Origin: Cnuibacter physcomitrellae
GTDB lineage: Bacteria; Actinomycetota; Actinomycetes; Actinomycetales; Microbacteriaceae
DNA: 64,000 nucleotides
NCBI RefSeq assembly: GCF_014640535.1
Contig: NZ_BMHD01000003.1
Coordinates: 89,116 to 153,115 of the forward strand
Direction: 5' to 3'
Shown here: positions 51,352 through 58,708 of the stretch, piece after piece
Layout: every line of letters starts with the position of its first letter
How positions within the stretch are numbered: the first letter of the stretch is position 1
Position numbers and translations under genes: made by a program
The notes under the pieces: generated by a model
The model's input: the letters and a program-made list of their open reading frames with translations, nothing else
Databases searched by the model: none
Told to the model about the DNA's origin: nothing

Positions 51352-51382
51352 GCCCGCCGCACCGCGGCGGGCTCTTTCATTT
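51352..51382 (+). terminator. Intrinsic terminator-like hairpin 2 (rightward)
   Basis: GCCCGCCGC pairs with GCGGCGGGC across ACC (51352-51372), followed by TCTTTCATTT. Like hairpin 1 it comes after a GTGGGTNTTTGGTGACAC iteron and before a CATTT sequence, so the two units may be duplicates. It also borders the stop of the leftward RHH gene. Confidence 0.55.
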
Positions 51383-51611
51383 ACGCGCTGATGGGCAACT
51401 CCTCCTGTAGGGGAAGCAGGGGAGTTTGAGGCGCAAGGTCGGCCATGCCGACTTCACGCGCTAGGACTGAGGCGACGAAGTCATTTACGCTCATTCCTCG
51501 CTGGTGAGCGGCGAGGCTCACCGCGTCACCGAGCGGCACAGGGACGCGCGAGATGATTGCGCGCCGGTCACCCTTACTCTGCCTGCCGCCTTGGTATCGC
51601 TGCCTGGTCAT
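51381..51611 (-). CDS. RHH-type DNA-binding protein
   Basis: A 76-residue basic protein: strand region RRAIISRVPVPLGDAVSLAAHQ (in part) and helices RGMSVNDFVASVLAREVG, as in ribbon-helix-helix antitoxins and plasmid regulators. ATG 51611 has a TAGATT -10-like box exactly 7 bp upstream, fitting a leaderless mRNA. An ATG at 51713 with GGAGG is the main alternative and would place the two palindromes below inside the gene. No toxin gene is adjacent; ImmA is transcribed divergently. Confidence 0.65.
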   Translation of the reverse strand: MTRQRYQGGRQSKGDRRAIISRVPVPLGDAVSLAAHQRGMSVNDFVASVLAREVGMADLAPQTPLLPLQEELPISA

Positions 51612-51633
51612 GCGGTCGAATCTAGGAGCATTC

Positions 51634-51687
51634 AGATTCTGAATCTGGAAGGCGGGACGGCGTGTTGGGCTTCCAGAATCAGATTCT
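51634..51687. promoter_or_regulatory. Pair of 13-bp palindromes upstream of the RHH gene
   Basis: AGATTC-T-GAATCT (51634-51646) and AGAATC-A-GATTCT (51675-51687) are perfect 6-bp inverted repeats, 41 bp apart. The first lies just upstream of the -10-like box of the RHH gene. Such spacing fits operators for the RHH protein itself. Confidence 0.6.
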
Positions 51688-51821
51688 CCTCCCATGGGAC
51701 ATGTCTCGAACATTTCGCCTCCGCTCAACCGGACAGTTTCGATCCCGACCTTTCTGCTCAGCACAGGGCCAACATCATGTAGTAGAAAGGATTCAAAGGC
51801 GCCAACATCTACGGTAACTGT

Positions 51822-51835
51822 TGGAGCGCTCCAAT
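51822..51835. promoter_or_regulatory. TTGGAG-NN-CTCCAA operator, copy 1
   Basis: TTGGAGCGCTCCAA is a perfect 14-bp palindrome 33 bp upstream of the ImmA-like gene start. CGGT(A/T)AC just before it and AAT after it are shared with copy 2 at 55363. It is a candidate operator for the EspR-like protein encoded in the same operon. Confidence 0.7.
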
Positions 51836-51868
51836 GCTTGTCCATTTCAAGACCTTAGAGGATCTTCC

Positions 51869-52384
51869 GTGTCAGCAGTCCGACCGAACCCCCGCCCAGA
51901 GGGCCGGACAATCGAGATGACCCTCGCCGACTTGGACCTTCATCCTGGAGTTACTTGGGACACGCTGAAGCGGCGAATCGGGCTCCATATCGGGCACCCC
52001 ATCTACACCCACGGGGTCGCCGACACGGCGATTCCGAGCGGACTGATGATCCAGGACGGCGACGGCGCGTACTGGATCTACTTCCGCAAGAACGACCCAC
52101 CGCTGTATCGCCAGCATGCCTGCTTTCACGAGCTGGCTCACATCCTGCTCGGCCACGACGGGTGCACAATTCTCAACGGGGTCTCATCAGAGACGATCAA
52201 CCGTCTTGGCGTAGGTGGTGCGATGAAGGTTCGCGCCCGAAGTCTCCAGGTGGACGTTGCAGCCAGCGCCTCAGACGAGGCTGCGCTGCGGAAGGCGGAG
52301 GAGCTCGACGCTGAGCGAGGCGCCTACGCCTTCGCAGAGCTCCTGTTGCCCGCCGTAAGGTCTGGAGCTTTTGGGATCTCCTGA
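51869..52384 (+). CDS. ImmA/IrrE-type metallo-endopeptidase
   Basis: A 171-residue protein with the zinc motif CFHELAHILLGHDG (HExxH at residues 87-91, further His three residues on), typical of ImmA/IrrE peptidases that cleave a repressor to switch on mobile elements or stress genes. GTG 51869 has AGAGGA at good spacing; the longer frame from 51821 would translate the operator palindrome. It is first in a four-gene operon and overlaps the next gene by one base. The likely target is a DNA-binding protein, perhaps the EspR-like product encoded downstream. Confidence 0.85.
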   Translation: MSAVRPNPRPEGRTIEMTLADLDLHPGVTWDTLKRRIGLHIGHPIYTHGVADTAIPSGLMIQDGDGAYWIYFRKNDPPLYRQHACFHELAHILLGHDGCTILNGVSSETINRLGVGGAMKVRARSLQVDVAASASDEAALRKAEELDAERGAYAFAELLLPAVRSGAFGIS

Positions 52385-53346
52385 TGCGATCCATCCCCCT
52401 GGCGGTTCTGATCACTTTTGGCATCCTGATCGCGCTGTTCCTGCTCCGCACGCCGGTAGCGCTCAAGCAGCCTCAGCAGCGCCCGGCCTGGATTGCCACT
52501 GGAGCCGGGATTTTGGGGCTTCTGACGGTAGGAGCTATCGTGCCGCTTGAAGACATCGATGCGCTTCTCGGCGGTGCCAACATCGTCTCCTTGGGCAAGA
52601 CTGTGCTTCCTACGATCGCTTTCTGGTTCTTGCGTGACGCAATTCGATTGCAGATCACTCCGCCCCGACCCCGCGGAAACCGGCTCGTACTCCTGACCCT
52701 GGTGGTCGTCCAGGTGATTGCCTTTGTACTTATTCCCGGTCGCGAAGGCACAGATGAGAACTTCGTGAATCAGGCAGTGTTGTCGCCCGCCGGCCTGATT
52801 TGGGCGTTGCTCTACACCGGCGGAGTGCTCTGGATTGCCGCCACCGCGGCAGTTGAGGCGTTCTCGATCTTCAAGAGCATCTTCGGATTGTTCGTCATCG
52901 GGGCGTTCATGATCGCCGCGGCGTGTCTAGCGCTGGCCATCCACTGCGTTCTGGTTTTTGCGAGAACACTTCCGCCAAGATCCGATGACGCGTTAACGAC
53001 GATCTTCGCGCTCTTCTTCTACACAGGCATCGTCTTCGCAGCTTTCGGGTTTGTCGTCTTGGTCACGCGAGAGCTCGCCTGGCGGGCGCACTTGCTTCGA
53101 TTGCTCCGGATCAACCGCCTGTATCCCTCGAGCCAAGGGGGCTACGACGTTCCTCAGGTCGGCGGGCCATTCACGGGATCACCTGAGTCCGCCGCGTACA
53201 TCGTCCTGATGAAAATTCGAGACCGCCAGTTGCTCGATTCCATCGAGCTGTCGGCTGGTCATGAACGCATCGTGTCGAGGATTGAACGACGCATGAGTCG
53301 AACGTTGGTGCTTCACAATTTCGAGAGTGGCTCAGGTGAGAGGTAA
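52384..53346 (+). CDS. Polytopic membrane protein (MAB_1171c-like), unknown function
   Basis: A 320-residue protein with about seven membrane segments (for example LITFGILIALFLL, LVLLTLVVVQVIAFVLI, GLFVIGAFMIAAACLAL, TGIVFAAFGFVVLVT) and a cytosolic C-terminus of about 90 residues (AWRAHLLRLLRINRLYPS; LLDSIELSAGHERIVSRIERR). The 7-segment core with a soluble tail and the ImmA neighbour match putative transporter genes, named MAB_1171c family, that accompany ImmA genes in actinobacteria. It may sense or export a signal. TGATG joins it to immA. The assignment is by layout and context only. Confidence 0.7.
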   Translation: MRSIPLAVLITFGILIALFLLRTPVALKQPQQRPAWIATGAGILGLLTVGAIVPLEDIDALLGGANIVSLGKTVLPTIAFWFLRDAIRLQITPPRPRGNRLVLLTLVVVQVIAFVLIPGREGTDENFVNQAVLSPAGLIWALLYTGGVLWIAATAAVEAFSIFKSIFGLFVIGAFMIAAACLALAIHCVLVFARTLPPRSDDALTTIFALFFYTGIVFAAFGFVVLVTRELAWRAHLLRLLRINRLYPSSQGGYDVPQVGGPFTGSPESAAYIVLMKIRDRQLLDSIELSAGHERIVSRIERRMSRTLVLHNFESGSGER

Positions 53347-53353
53347 CGCGAGG

Positions 53354-54532
53354 ATGTTCCAAGGAGTTGTTTTCGCCGGCCTAGGCCTAGGCCTCGCGGC
53401 AGCGGCAGCGGCGGCAGCGGCAGCGGTCGGTCGAGCCGCGGGCAGGAAAGTCGTCATGCCCAGCGCCGCCCGGACCTTGCATCTGCAGGACGCCTCGGAG
53501 CTGGAAGTGGTCCTGCCAAGGACGGAGGACACCTTGAGACCGGGACGGTTCGGGATCTGGCGCTCCCCGGAAGACCACGTAATCGTCGGCGACGTCCTTT
53601 CTGTGACTGATGGGCTCGTGAGACGCGCCGTGGTCGAACGGTTCGGCTCACCGTTGTCAAAGGGTGACACCGTCGAGTTCCGCCGGGATCTTTACAAAGA
53701 CCCTGGTGAGTTTGGCGTCGGCTTCTCCGCCGTCGAGGTGAAAACAGACCTGGGTCCGGCGCCGGCATGGCTCGTCGAGGGAACGGCGAGACGGCCATGG
53801 GTTCTTCATCTGCACGGTATCCGGACCGAGCGTCGCGTTGTACTTCCTGGCGTCCAGGTTGCGACGAAACTCGGGATGACCTCGCTCATTCCGTCGTGGC
53901 GCGGCGACTCCGAGGGGCCGTCCTACCCAGGAAACGCATCTACGTTAGGGCAGGACGAGAGCATCGATGTGGGTGCCGCGATCGACTACGCGATGAGGCA
54001 CGGCGCGCCGGGCGTAATTCTCGTGGGATGGTCGCTGGGAGGGACCATTGCCCTGCGTCTCGCGGAGTCAAGGCACCGGTCCGACGTCCAGGGGTTGGTG
54101 CTGATCGCACCGGTGAGCGACTGGCGCAGAGTGATCAGGCATGGGGCGCGAGATGCCAAGCTGCCCGCATGGGTCGGTGACCTTACCTGCTGGATGCTCG
54201 GCAGCAGACTGGGGCACCGACTTGTCGGCACTCCTGCTGCGGTGGAGGTCAGCGAGCTCAACTGGACCCTGGGATCGAGCGTGACCGCTCCCTTGCGTGT
54301 GATCCATAACCCTGCCGACCAGCTCGTCCCTCTTGAGCTTTCTCGGATGCTGGTGGACGCGCACGAGGATTCGGTTCTGATTGTCTTTTCTCCTGCGCCG
54401 CATGCGATGGAGGCGAACACAGAACCCGGCCGGTTTGAGCAAACTATCGAGCGGTGGTTGACAGCTCCCCTAAGTTATGAAGGAACAAGTACCCCGACCC
54501 GACCGGAAGTACGAAGTGACAGAGAGTCCTGA
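53354..54532 (+). CDS. Membrane-anchored alpha/beta hydrolase
   Basis: A 392-residue protein. An N-terminal membrane segment with a run of ten alanines (residues about 14-24) is followed by an extracytoplasmic or membrane-associated domain and an alpha/beta hydrolase. The nucleophile elbow is GWSLGG (about 224), the aspartate is in NPADQLVP and the histidine in SPAPHAMEA, so the triad looks complete. HLHGI may form the oxyanion region. GTG 53327 is an alternative start. It could hydrolyse a lipid, ester or peptide-like signal; no substrate is known. Confidence 0.78.
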   Translation: MFQGVVFAGLGLGLAAAAAAAAAAVGRAAGRKVVMPSAARTLHLQDASELEVVLPRTEDTLRPGRFGIWRSPEDHVIVGDVLSVTDGLVRRAVVERFGSPLSKGDTVEFRRDLYKDPGEFGVGFSAVEVKTDLGPAPAWLVEGTARRPWVLHLHGIRTERRVVLPGVQVATKLGMTSLIPSWRGDSEGPSYPGNASTLGQDESIDVGAAIDYAMRHGAPGVILVGWSLGGTIALRLAESRHRSDVQGLVLIAPVSDWRRVIRHGARDAKLPAWVGDLTCWMLGSRLGHRLVGTPAAVEVSELNWTLGSSVTAPLRVIHNPADQLVPLELSRMLVDAHEDSVLIVFSPAPHAMEANTEPGRFEQTIERWLTAPLSYEGTSTPTRPEVRSDRES

Positions 54533-54962
54533 TGACGCGGTGCGTGCGCGCACCCGCGAGCTTGCACGTCGAATTCAGTTGCTCCAGGATCTCGCGACCG
54601 CCGAGCGCGGTGCGCCCTATAACTACGCCGAGGTGAAGTCTGCACTGGCAGAAGAGGGGGTTCACGTGTCATCGGGCCGGTGGCACTACCTCATCAATGG
54701 TGAGGGTGCGTTGACGACCGATAATGCCCTCCTGCGTGGCCTCGCTCGTTTGTTCAGTGTCGAGCCAGACTTTCTTCTCAATTGGGACGACCCAGAGCTG
54801 CCCGAGCGGCTTCTAGCCCAGCGCGAACTGATTCAGAGGATCAGGCAGGACAAAATCCAGAAGTTTGCTACCCGCGCCCTAGGCGAACTTACTCCGGAGA
54901 GCCTCCGAGCGATCACTGCACTGATAGAAGCGCAGAGCCGTGGCGACTTCGATCGTTCCTAG
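54516..54962 (+). CDS. EspR-like helix-turn-helix regulator
   Basis: A 148-residue protein resembling mycobacterial EspR and small XRE-type regulators: NYAEVKSALAEEGVHVSSGR, then WHYLINGEGALTTDNALLRG and LARLFSVEPDFLLNWDDPEL, followed by a helical C-terminus. GTG 54516 has GGAAG upstream and lies inside the end of the hydrolase gene; ATG 54477 is possible. It ends the ImmA operon and converges with the winged-helix gene, overlapping by four bases. It is the best candidate to bind the paired palindromes. Confidence 0.78.
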   Translation: MTESPDDAVRARTRELARRIQLLQDLATAERGAPYNYAEVKSALAEEGVHVSSGRWHYLINGEGALTTDNALLRGLARLFSVEPDFLLNWDDPELPERLLAQRELIQRIRQDKIQKFATRALGELTPESLRAITALIEAQSRGDFDRS

Positions 54963-55267
54963 GACTCGCTGTCCATGGCGCCGACCCATGCATTGAACAA
55001 CGCCTTGTAACGCTCGCGGTCGAGCCGCACTGTGAAACGCCGGCCGTGGCGGGAGCCGCGGGGAAGGTCAATTTTCGCCACTCCGAGATCCTCGAGCTCG
55101 TTGATGTGGCGAGTAACGGTGTCAGCCCGAATGTGCGTTTCTTTGGCGATTGTAGGCACCGACACTTCACCGCGGCGCACAAGCACCCTCAGCACCTCGT
55201 TACGCGCCTGATTGCCGAGCATCTGGCCGGCGGCCGCCAACAGATCCTCCGAGCTGTTGTCACTCAT
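54959..55267 (-). CDS. Winged-helix (ArsR-like) transcriptional regulator
   Basis: A 102-residue protein with a winged helix: GNQARNEVLRVLVRRGEVSV, TIAKETHIRADTVTRHINEL and LGVAKIDLPRGSRHGRRF. No metal-binding cysteines are visible, so it is probably not a metal sensor. It is leftward, between the ImmA operon and the transfer genes, and its upstream region contains copy 2 of the palindrome. It may link plasmid state to transfer gene expression. Confidence 0.82.
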   Translation of the reverse strand: MSDNSSEDLLAAAGQMLGNQARNEVLRVLVRRGEVSVPTIAKETHIRADTVTRHINELEDLGVAKIDLPRGSRHGRRFTVRLDRERYKALFNAWVGAMDSES

Positions 55268-55361
55268 CAGTCAATTCCAAACAAGGCTAATTCTGCGACG
55301 GCCATGGCACCCTTTGAAGATTACGACAAGTCCTTCACCAGTCCGGGCGGTATCGGTTACC

Positions 55362-55377
55362 ATTGGAGTACTCCAAT
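55362..55377. promoter_or_regulatory. TTGGAG-NN-CTCCAA operator, copy 2
   Basis: ATTGGAGTACTCCAAT is a perfect 16-bp palindrome 95 bp upstream of the winged-helix gene and about 530 bp before the first transfer gene. It is preceded by CGGTTACC and a TACCAT -10-like box on the plus strand, paralleling copy 1. This orientation suggests a rightward promoter controlled by the same factor as the ImmA operon. Confidence 0.7.
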
Positions 55378-55909
55378 CCCGGGTGCCCGGCACTTCAAGA
55401 TGTCGTCACTCGAAGAGGGGCCTGGCTAGTTGTAGGAGACCACCAGGCCCCGACCCACGGAAGGGCCATACCCATGGTTACACCCAGCCCGGTGTCTTAC
55501 CGACAACAACCGCGCATGTCGTCTGCTGAGCAGAGCTCGCGCACAACTTCCTAGCCCTCGCCGCTCGTGACCTGGCTCCATCGACCATAGGGCTCTTATC
55601 CCACGCGGCTCCTTTCCGAGCGTGGAAAGGATCTCGCCGAGCCGAGCCGCGGCGAAGGGCTGCAGCATCAAACCCGCACGGGCAATGAGCCGAACGTGGC
55701 CACTAGGGTCAGCCTCCGCGAAAGACAGCGCCTACTGCTTGTTTCGTTGCTGCCGAGCAACCAATGGGAGCTAAACCCCATCAGGCTCTTCTGCTCTGCA
55801 TCAGAACCGTCAAGGCGTTGTGCGCGTGTCCACAACGTCGGGATCGGATCGGGCGACCGTCTACACCGCTCACACCCACCCCGTTCACCCCCTCCCAAGG
55901 AGCAGACCA
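55378..55909. other. Region between regulators and transfer operon: leader, possible oriT
   Basis: No convincing gene of normal size. GGGGCCTGG (55417-55425) pairs with CCAGGCCCC (55443-55451) around a 17-nt loop containing TGTAGGAGA. A 26-codon ATG frame at 55473 has GGAAGGG upstream. CCTTTCC-GAGCGT-GGAAAGG is an inverted repeat at 55611-55630. Position before a transfer operon makes an origin of transfer or a regulatory leader plausible, but no nick-site consensus was recognised. Confidence 0.5.
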
Positions 55910-56323
55910 ATGTCGCCGACCTCCCGCGCGTCCGATGTCGTACACTCCTCAACCATCCGTGCGCTCGACGCTGGGACTGTCCCTGTCGGCACACGGTTGC
56001 GCTGGCGTCGCCTGGAATGGGCGGCCGTCGGTACCGAGCCCGACGCGGCCCCGGACGGCGGCCAGTTGATCCGGGTCACCGCGCACACTTTCAACGGCCG
56101 CGCCTGGCACCTTCGGGCGCCCGGTGCCCGTGTCGTTGCACGCACCCTCGCGACAACGGGGATCCTCAGCAGCCTTGCCGACGTCGCGACCTGGATCGTG
56201 GACACCGTCACTCACGGCGGCTGGGGGAGTGTCTGCGCACTCGGGCTGCAGGCGCTCACCGCGGGCGAGGGCGTGGAGGTCGACGCGCCGCTCCGGAACC
56301 GGGAGACGGACTCATGGCAGTGA
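55910..56323 (+). CDS. Conserved plasmid-transfer region protein, unknown
   Basis: A 137-residue soluble protein, apparently beta-rich (GTVPVGTRLRWRRLEWAAVG; LIRVTAHTFNGRAWHLRAPG) with a helical C-terminal part. No membrane segment or known motif. The ATG at 55910 has AAGGAG at 7 bp. It is first in the rightward transfer operon and overlaps the next gene by 10 bp, which suggests a role with it. Confidence 0.7.
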   Translation: MSPTSRASDVVHSSTIRALDAGTVPVGTRLRWRRLEWAAVGTEPDAAPDGGQLIRVTAHTFNGRAWHLRAPGARVVARTLATTGILSSLADVATWIVDTVTHGGWGSVCALGLQALTAGEGVEVDAPLRNRETDSWQ

Positions 56324-57825
56324 GCGCGGGGACTGAGACGACGGTCTGCGAGAGCTGCCATGCCCCGATCCGGCGCGCGCATGCACGGTTCTGCACCTCC
56401 TGTGGTGCCGCGATCGACGTGCCCGATATCAGCGACCTCACCATTCCTCGACGTGTCGCGCGCGACCTGATCGGAGATCTCCGACAGCCTGCGCCTGCGC
56501 CTGCAGAACCGTCGGCACCGGTGATCGTGGTTGAACCGGAGGACATCGACGACGTCGTGGTCAGCCCTCCGGTTCAGCTCGACGCCGACGAGCCCGCCAG
56601 CGCGGCCGAGGACGGCCTGATCGACGTGCAGCCGCTCCCGGCCGCGGCGCCTCAGCTTCGCGTGCTGGATCTTCCCGGCAGGGTCGCTCCGGGTAAGGAG
56701 CTCGTGCTCCGTCCCAGCGGGGCCCTGGCACGGCGGGTGCTCCCAGTTCGTCCGTTCCGCCGGCGAGGTCCTCTCGTCGCCGCGGCGACCGTGGTAGCCG
56801 GGTTGGTCCTCATCGCCGCCGTGGTGTGGGGTGTGACCGGCCTGCTCACCGGACCCTCCACCACGACCAGGCCGGCGCCTGCCGCCGCGGCTGCAGTGCC
56901 GCTGACGGGCTGGAACGCCGCGCCGGCCTGGTCGTGGTCGGGCGCGGCCGCCGACGTCGTGCTCAGCGCCGACGGCTCCCGTGTCGGGATTCTCGGCGCC
57001 GGCAAGGCGACCGTGCTGGACAACTCGGGCGTGACCGTGACGACCGAGACGGCGGCTGATTCGGCGGAGTTCCTCCCCGTGAGCGTCGGTGGCGTTCCGG
57101 GGCTCGTGCTGCTGGACGGGTCGACCCTCACGTCCTGGTTCGGTGACGCTGCTCCGGTGCAGGCTCAGCTGCCGGACGGCGCCACCGTCATCTTGAGGGC
57201 AGGGGCGCTCATCGCTGGCCATGAGGGGTGGGCGACGGCGCAGCTGCTGACTTTGGACGGTCTGGTGAGCTACACCAGCCCGCGCGCGGGCACGGTCCCG
57301 ATCGGGGTCACCGCCGACGACGGCATGGTCTGGGCGTCGTCACGCGGGGAGGCGCTCGTCGGTTCTCCGGTCGGCACCGTTGCCCGCACCATCCCGATCA
57401 GCGCGCCGGCCCAGGGTGCGACGCTCTCGGGCTGGCTCGCGGCGAGCGGCGACACGATCTTCACGACCTGGTCGACGCCGGCAGGCCCGGCCGTCGTCGC
57501 GACGTCGGCGACAAGCGGCGCGCTGCAGGGCCAGGCAGCGGGGACCGATCTGGTGTGGTCGCAGGACTTTGCCCAAGCCGCCTCCGGTGCCGTGGTGTTC
57601 GACGGGGCTGCCGGGGCGGTGTCGACGCCGGATGCGGGGTTCACGGCCACGACCGGTTTCGGGTCGGGGTTCTATGGCGCGTCCGGTACCCGTCCCGCCG
57701 TGCTCGAGGACGGAACGGTCGTGGTCTCGGACCAGACCCCGCCGTCGACGCCGACTGGCCTTACGTCGGCCGGAGATCTCGTCCTGGCCAAGGGCGACTC
57801 CGTCACTGCTTACCCACATCGCTAA
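56314..57825 (+). CDS. Zinc-ribbon membrane protein with beta-propeller-like extracellular domain
   Basis: A 503-residue protein. Residues 10-30 form a zinc ribbon (CESCHAPIRRAHARFCTSCG); an acidic linker leads to a membrane segment (AAATVVAGLVLIAAVVWGV, about 157-175), then about 330 extracytoplasmic residues of repeated beta strands (AADVVLSADGSRVGILGAG; LPVSVGGVPGLVLLDGST) like a PQQ/WD propeller. It is rightward and within the transfer operon. It may be a scaffold linking cytosolic and surface parts of the secretion machine. Not recognised as a named T4SS subunit. Confidence 0.75.
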   Translation: MAVSAGTETTVCESCHAPIRRAHARFCTSCGAAIDVPDISDLTIPRRVARDLIGDLRQPAPAPAEPSAPVIVVEPEDIDDVVVSPPVQLDADEPASAAEDGLIDVQPLPAAAPQLRVLDLPGRVAPGKELVLRPSGALARRVLPVRPFRRRGPLVAAATVVAGLVLIAAVVWGVTGLLTGPSTTTRPAPAAAAAVPLTGWNAAPAWSWSGAAADVVLSADGSRVGILGAGKATVLDNSGVTVTTETAADSAEFLPVSVGGVPGLVLLDGSTLTSWFGDAAPVQAQLPDGATVILRAGALIAGHEGWATAQLLTLDGLVSYTSPRAGTVPIGVTADDGMVWASSRGEALVGSPVGTVARTIPISAPAQGATLSGWLAASGDTIFTTWSTPAGPAVVATSATSGALQGQAAGTDLVWSQDFAQAASGAVVFDGAAGAVSTPDAGFTATTGFGSGFYGASGTRPAVLEDGTVVVSDQTPPSTPTGLTSAGDLVLAKGDSVTAYPHR

Positions 57826-57848
57826 CCCCATCTGAAAGGCAGACCACC

Positions 57849-58418
57849 ATGTCCAGAAAGCTCCGCGCCGCGGCGACGGTCACCCTGATCGGTGCCGCCG
57901 TGCTGGCCGGCCCCGCCGTGCTCGCCCACGCCGATCAGACCGATCCAGAGGCCAGCCCTACCGTCTCGGCGCTTCCCGCACCCCTGCCCGCGCACGCGGC
58001 CGCCGACGCGGACGACCCCACGGACCCGACGGACCCGACCGATCCGACCGATCCGACCGACCCCACGGACCCGACGGACCCGGTGGATCCCACGGATCCA
58101 GGGGAGCCGACCGTGACGCCGTCCGAGCCTGCATCACCGGCTCCTGCGGCCGATCCGTCGAATGAGCCCGCCGACAGCGGACCCTCCACGTCCGGGTCCC
58201 CGAGCGGCAGCCGCAGCGGCGGCAGCTCCTCCGGAGGAAGCGAGTCGGGATCCCCCACCTTGGCACACACCGGCGCCGAAATCGACGCCCTGGGCCCTGC
58301 CGGGATCGTGGGCATTCTCGCGGTCCTCGGCGGCGGGCTGCTGCTGGCCGTGAAGCGTCTGTCCCCGATCTTCGCCGCGCCGCGGCGGAGCACCTTCAAG
58401 AACGGAGCGAACCGATGA
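57849..58418 (+). CDS. Exported sortase-type surface protein with DPT repeats
   Basis: A 189-residue protein: signal peptide (VTLIGAAVLAGPAVLAHA), a tandem DPT repeat (about residues 56-84), Ser/Gly/Pro-rich spacer, then LAHTG as an LPXTG-like sorting motif followed by a membrane segment (GPAGIVGILAVLGGGLLLAV) and a basic tail (KRLSPIFAAPRR). The tail is longer than in most sortase substrates. It overlaps the pilin-like gene by ATGA. Together these features suggest a wall-anchored surface component of the conjugation apparatus. Confidence 0.8.
   Translation: MSRKLRAAATVTLIGAAVLAGPAVLAHADQTDPEASPTVSALPAPLPAHAAADADDPTDPTDPTDPTDPTDPTDPTDPVDPTDPGEPTVTPSEPASPAPAADPSNEPADSGPSTSGSPSGSRSGGSSSGGSESGSPTLAHTGAEIDALGPAGIVGILAVLGGGLLLAVKRLSPIFAAPRRSTFKNGANR
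58014..58103 (+). repeat. 9-bp tandem repeats coding Asp-Pro-Thr
   Basis: About ten degenerate 9-bp units (GACCCGACG-like, GATCCGACC-like) encode DPT seven times, then DPV, DPT and DPG. Codon choices vary between units, so the array is maintained at protein level. Confidence 0.85.
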
Positions 58419-58708
58419 TCCTGCACACCCTCACCGACCTGATTCAGGCCGTCCCCACCGTGGACTTCCCGGAGCCGTCGGGCGGCAACAACATGCCCGG
58501 CGCTGACAAGGTCAGCGCGATCCTGGGCGTGATCAAGTTCTATGCCCTCGGTGTTGGTGTGGCCGGCATCATTATCGCCGGAGCCCGCATGGCCATCAGC
58601 CACGGCCGCGGCGATGGCGCCGCCCACATCGGCACCCTCGGCTGGGCGGTCGCGGGAATCGCGGTAGTGGCGATGGCGGTATCGATCGTCGGATTCGTCG
58701 TGTCATGA
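58415..58708 (+). CDS. Small two-helix membrane protein, VirB2/TrbC pilin-like
   Basis: A 97-residue protein with a short N-terminal hydrophilic part and two membrane helices (IKFYALGVGVAGIIIAGARMA; AVAGIAVVAMAVSIVGFVV), separated by a short SHGRGDGAAHIG loop. Size and topology match VirB2/TrbC-type pilin subunits, and the related loop GARMAVAHHRGHG recurs in the TrbL-like protein. It is coupled by ATGA to both neighbours. Function inferred from layout and context. Confidence 0.75.
   Translation: MILHTLTDLIQAVPTVDFPEPSGGNNMPGADKVSAILGVIKFYALGVGVAGIIIAGARMAISHGRGDGAAHIGTLGWAVAGIAVVAMAVSIVGFVVS

Noticed and set aside
51381..52384. Toxin-antitoxin pair made of the RHH protein and the ImmA-like protein
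   Set aside because: The genes are divergent, ImmA has a protease motif and no toxin fold, and each has its own distinct palindromes.
58014..58103. Short regular repeats that might be a CRISPR or satellite
   Set aside because: The 9-bp units are in frame, degenerate at third positions and encode DPT; there are no spacers.
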